DNA of 57,347 bases, from positions 1 to 57,347 of the forward strand of contig CAJWEI010000014.1 in the NCBI GenBank assembly GCA_913031285.1, given 5' to 3'. Under the pieces are notes generated by a model. The model searched no databases. It was not told where the DNA came from and saw only the letters and a list, made by a program, of their open reading frames with translations. This DNA is from an uncultured Alphaproteobacteria bacterium. Its GTDB lineage: Bacteria; Pseudomonadota; Alphaproteobacteria; Rhodobacterales; Rhodobacteraceae. The translations under genes were made by a program, and so were the position numbers. Below are positions 54,944 through 57,347 of the stretch, one piece after another. Position 1 is the first letter of the stretch, and each line of letters begins with the position of its first letter.

Positions 54944-55243
54944 CTATTTTTGGCTAAATTGATTAACAATTGCTTCAGCTATTCCTAGATTACTTTGGTC
55001 AGAAACTAATTTAGAAGTTTCGCGGTCCATCATCTCTAAAAATGGCGCAGAACCTGACGTATCTAAAGGATCATCAAACAATTTTGCTGATCTTGCTGCT
55101 TTCATAAGTTCGTTGACAAATATAGCTTCGAATTGCTCTGCAACTGCAGAGAGTGAAGATTGTTGATCCTTGTGGTTAGTTTCCCGTTTTTCCTGAGGAA
55201 ACGCAGTTTGCGCAGGCGTTATACTTATGAAATTTTCAGACAT
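54944..55243 (-). CDS. flgJ: rod-binding protein FlgJ, single-domain
   Basis: 99 residues only. The rod-binding core AVAEQFEAIFVNELMKAARS and FLEMMDRETSKLVSDQSNLG matches the N-terminal part of FlgJ. The C-terminal muramidase domain of enterobacterial FlgJ is missing, as in Rhodobacter sphaeroides fla1. A transglycosylase three genes downstream probably supplies the activity. It lies between flgI and flgK with gaps of 12 bases. Confidence 0.88.
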   Translation of the reverse strand: MSENFISITPAQTAFPQEKRETNHKDQQSSLSAVAEQFEAIFVNELMKAARSAKLFDDPLDTSGSAPFLEMMDRETSKLVSDQSNLGIAEAIVNQFSQK

Positions 55244-55255
55244 TAAGTTATGCTC

Positions 55256-56383
55256 CTACATTATGATCAGCTGCGCCCTTAGCGCACCCGAGACTTTCAA
55301 ACCCTCAAGAATAGCTACAAGGTCAGACGGAGTAGCACCCACTGCATTCACTGCATCAACTATATCTGTAAGACTTACTCCCGGATCAAACACAAACGCC
55401 TTAGCAATCTCTTCTTCAGCTTGAATATCCGTGTCAGGGGTGACCACAGGCGCCGCGGGAGTAGCCACTACGGCGTCATCTGTAACAATAACATTGTCCT
55501 GAGGCGTTATAATTGGATCTTCTGTGACACGAACTGTCATACTACCGTGAGTTATAGCTGCAGGGGTCACACGAACATTACCGTTTATAATAATTGTACC
55601 AGTACGGGAATTGACAATAACTTGAGCTGGTGGTGCCGCCGGCTCCACCTCGACATTTTCTAACAAACCAACAAATGCCACTCTCTGGGTGGGATCTAAA
55701 GGCGCTTGAATACGGATTGAGGAAGCATCCAAGGGGACGGCTACACCATCACCAAAAATCTCATCTACTGCTTCCGCGACAGCTGCCGCAGTTGAGAAAT
55801 CATTACGGTGAAGGTTTAATACAAGAAATTCGTTTTGAAGAAACGGAGTTTCTACAAGCTTTTCGACTGTCGCACCCTGTGGTACGCGTCCAACTGTAGG
55901 AATATTTACCGTCAAAGAGGAATTATCATCGCCTTCTACCCCAAGACCTCCAACCGCTAGATTTCCTTGAGCAATTGCGTAAGTCTGCCCATCAGCACCT
56001 AACAGTGGCGTCATAAGTAACGTACCGCCGCGAAGTGATTGAGCCCCACCCAGAGCGGATACTGTAACGTCTAACTGCTGGCCTGGTTTCATAAACGGCG
56101 TAAGTTCGGCCGTCACCATAACAGCGGCAGTATTCACACCAGACAGTCCAGCGGCCGTTGTTGACATTCCAAACCTGGACAGCATCGCTTGCATAGACTG
56201 TATCGTTAGGCCCAAATTAGCATCACCACTACCTGACAACCCGACTACCAAACCATATCCGACAAGTTGGTTGTTTCTGACACCTGCAAGACTGGTCAGA
56301 TCCTTCACCCGATCGGCAAACAGTGTTCCCGAGCTTAAGCTCAGAAACAAAATAAATGCCAGTTTTGATATTAAGCATCTCAT
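55256..56383 (-). CDS. flgI: flagellar P-ring protein FlgI
   Basis: The frame opens at 56488, but ATG 56383 ([20 protein letters not shown]) starts a signal peptide and lies ten bases after the flgH stop, behind AGAAAG. About 375 residues. [40 protein letters not shown] and the C-terminal [21 protein letters not shown] are nearly invariant in FlgI. An alanine/proline/valine stretch ([14 protein letters not shown]) near the end is unusual. The protein forms the bushing in the peptidoglycan layer. Confidence 0.93.
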   Translation of the reverse strand: MRCLISKLAFILFLSLSSGTLFADRVKDLTSLAGVRNNQLVGYGLVVGLSGSGDANLGLTIQSMQAMLSRFGMSTTAAGLSGVNTAAVMVTAELTPFMKPGQQLDVTVSALGGAQSLRGGTLLMTPLLGADGQTYAIAQGNLAVGGLGVEGDDNSSLTVNIPTVGRVPQGATVEKLVETPFLQNEFLVLNLHRNDFSTAAAVAEAVDEIFGDGVAVPLDASSIRIQAPLDPTQRVAFVGLLENVEVEPAAPPAQVIVNSRTGTIIINGNVRVTPAAITHGSMTVRVTEDPIITPQDNVIVTDDAVVATPAAPVVTPDTDIQAEEEIAKAFVFDPGVSLTDIVDAVNAVGATPSDLVAILEGLKVSGALRAQLIIM

Positions 56384-56393
56384 AATGAGCTTT

Positions 56394-57068
56394 CTAAATT
56401 GGGGAAACCACGGTGAATAGTGTCGAAAGCCAGCCACGTTTAGCGGTATCCGCCACCTCCCCTGCTCCAATATATGTAATTTCTGCATTGGCCAATCGGT
56501 TTGAATTTACGATATTGCCAACACCTATATCCTGAGGCCTCACTATACCGCTGACGCGAACGTATTCATCGCCATTATTAAGGGTAAGCTTTTTTTGGCC
56601 CAGTATTTGTAGGTTTCCGTTTGCATATAGACGCACAACCGAAGCGGATACCAAACCTGTAATCGAATTTGATTGAGCAGCAGTACCACTCCCATTAAAG
56701 GCCTGGGTCGATCCCATAGTATAATCAGCATCAGTAGCGCCTTTTCCCGTAATATCCTTCAATAATCCTTGTGGTATGGTAACACCGATACTATCAGTTT
56801 TGCCTGTAACTGCGGATTGCGACTTCGTTGCGTTGAAACTTTCACTTAGCGATACTGTTAGTATGTCACCCACTTGCGAGGCTTTTCGCTCGGTTGCAAA
56901 GAGCCCATTCGACTGATTGCTGAAGATAGCGCCATCAGGGTATGCTTTTGGAGGTTCAGCTTCAGGTAAAACTGGTTCAAAGTCCGCACTTGCGATTTCT
57001 TCAACATAAGTTGAACAGCCACCAAGGGTAAAAGCTAGGATACAAATGAAAGCAGGCATTAAACGCAT
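56394..57068 (-). CDS. flgH: flagellar L-ring lipoprotein FlgH
   Basis: 224 residues with a lipoprotein signal (LAFTLGGCS; lipidated cysteine 18). [40 protein letters not shown] and [20 protein letters not shown] are FlgH hallmarks. It forms the outer-membrane ring. Position between flgG and flgI is standard. Confidence 0.94.
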   Translation of the reverse strand: MRLMPAFICILAFTLGGCSTYVEEIASADFEPVLPEAEPPKAYPDGAIFSNQSNGLFATERKASQVGDILTVSLSESFNATKSQSAVTGKTDSIGVTIPQGLLKDITGKGATDADYTMGSTQAFNGSGTAAQSNSITGLVSASVVRLYANGNLQILGQKKLTLNNGDEYVRVSGIVRPQDIGVGNIVNSNRLANAEITYIGAGEVADTAKRGWLSTLFTVVSPI

Positions 57069-57084
57069 TCGCTATTCCGCCCTT

Positions 57085-57347
57085 TTAAAGATTATTTGAG
57101 ATAAAGCGCATCATTTCATCAGCTGCAGTGATTGATTTCGAACTAACCTCATAGGCTCGCTGTGTTTCAATCATTTCGATAAGCTGCTGCACAACATTTA
57201 CATTTGAGCTCTCTAAAGCACCTTGAACTAACTTGCCGCGACCGTCTATTACTGGAACGCCTCTGTTTGGTTCACCACTGGCCAAAGTTGCAGCAAATAG
57301 GTTTTCTCCAGTTGGCGTTAAACCGCGAGGATTTGCAAAAGTTGCTA
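57085..57347 (-). CDS. flgG: distal rod protein FlgG, C-terminal part
   Basis: The gene runs off the right edge; only the last 87 residues are present. ANPRGLTPTGENLFAATLAS, LVQGALESSNVNVVQQLIEM and IETQRAYEVSSKSITAADEM are the FlgG C-terminus. It is 17 bases upstream of flgH in the same transcript. The N-terminal part must lie beyond the window. Confidence 0.92.
   Translation of the reverse strand, partial: ATFANPRGLTPTGENLFAATLASGEPNRGVPVIDGRGKLVQGALESSNVNVVQQLIEMIETQRAYEVSSKSITAADEMMRFISNNL

Noticed and set aside
1-57347. tRNA or rRNA genes, including tRNA targets for the integrase remnants
   Set aside because: I saw no T-loop (GGTTCGAATCC-like) followed by an acceptor stem, and no rRNA sequence, in reading both strands by eye. 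A tRNAscan run would settle it.

Overview
The window looks like chromosomal DNA of a marine member of the Rhodobacterales (Roseobacter group). The evidence is a DUF6280 gene, a phoR-pstSCAB-phoU-phoB order with a PhoR that lacks membrane segments, a lolC/lolD pair, a DUF1289 protein, and bciA, an 8-vinyl reductase of (bacterio)chlorophyll synthesis that suggests an aerobic anoxygenic phototroph. By eye the pst, metal-uptake and flagellar genes are AT-rich, while the first 4 kb and the arsenic operon are GC-richer. The species cannot be named from this sequence.

Layout. 0-10.5 kb is an accessory region: a tyrosine-integrase remnant, a four-gene translationally coupled operon around a VAO-type FAD oxidase, fragments of a DUF418 protein, a DMT transporter and a large serine recombinase, then an intact arsenic operon (ArsR-ArsC fusion, GAPDH, ArsJ), and TetR and PhnM-like remnants. 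10.7-18 kb is the complete phosphate operon phoR-pstSCAB-phoU-phoB with a clear Pho box. 18-25.3 kb holds a dead Rieske oxygenase and two divergent metal-related operons: COG0523 GTPase, WD40-like protein, small CHEPGC protein and DUF1289 leftward; DUF1636 plus a FecBCD-type ABC importer rightward, with a Zur-like palindrome between them. 25.6-31.6 kb has a PhyH-type oxygenase, a CCCTGTTA repeat cluster, a second recombinase fragment, an Ldh-type oxidoreductase, a tyrosine-phosphatase-like protein and two aminotransferases. 31.9-39.4 kb is mostly housekeeping: lolCD, a glycosyltransferase, ygfZ, efp, DUF6280, a PopZ-like protein, tolC, pcm. 39.8-43 kb is a graveyard: a histone-deacetylase-family pseudogene and a decayed second copy of gapdh-arsJ. 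43.7-45.3 kb carries a PPOX-family gene and bciA. 45.4 kb to the end is a flagellar operon read leftward: flgG, flgH, flgI, flgJ, flgK, flgL, a lytic transglycosylase, a short hook-like protein, an FlhG-like protein and fliA.

How the genes work together. Pst imports phosphate, and arsenate with it. The ars operon beside it can turn arsenate into 1-arseno-3-phosphoglycerate (GAPDH) for export by ArsJ. The metal module pairs a putative zinc chaperone with uptake genes. The flagellar genes have a gamma/beta-like order with their own sigma-28. FlgJ is reduced to its rod-binding part, with a separate lytic transglycosylase nearby, and FlgK is about three times its usual size.

Most unusual points: the 1655-residue FlgK, the live and dead copies of the ArsJ-GAPDH module, the two complementary halves of a serine recombinase at about 5-6 kb and 27 kb, the metal module of poorly described families, and the FlhG-like protein with an altered P-loop. 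At least ten pseudogenes or gene fragments show strong recent decay in the accessory stretches.
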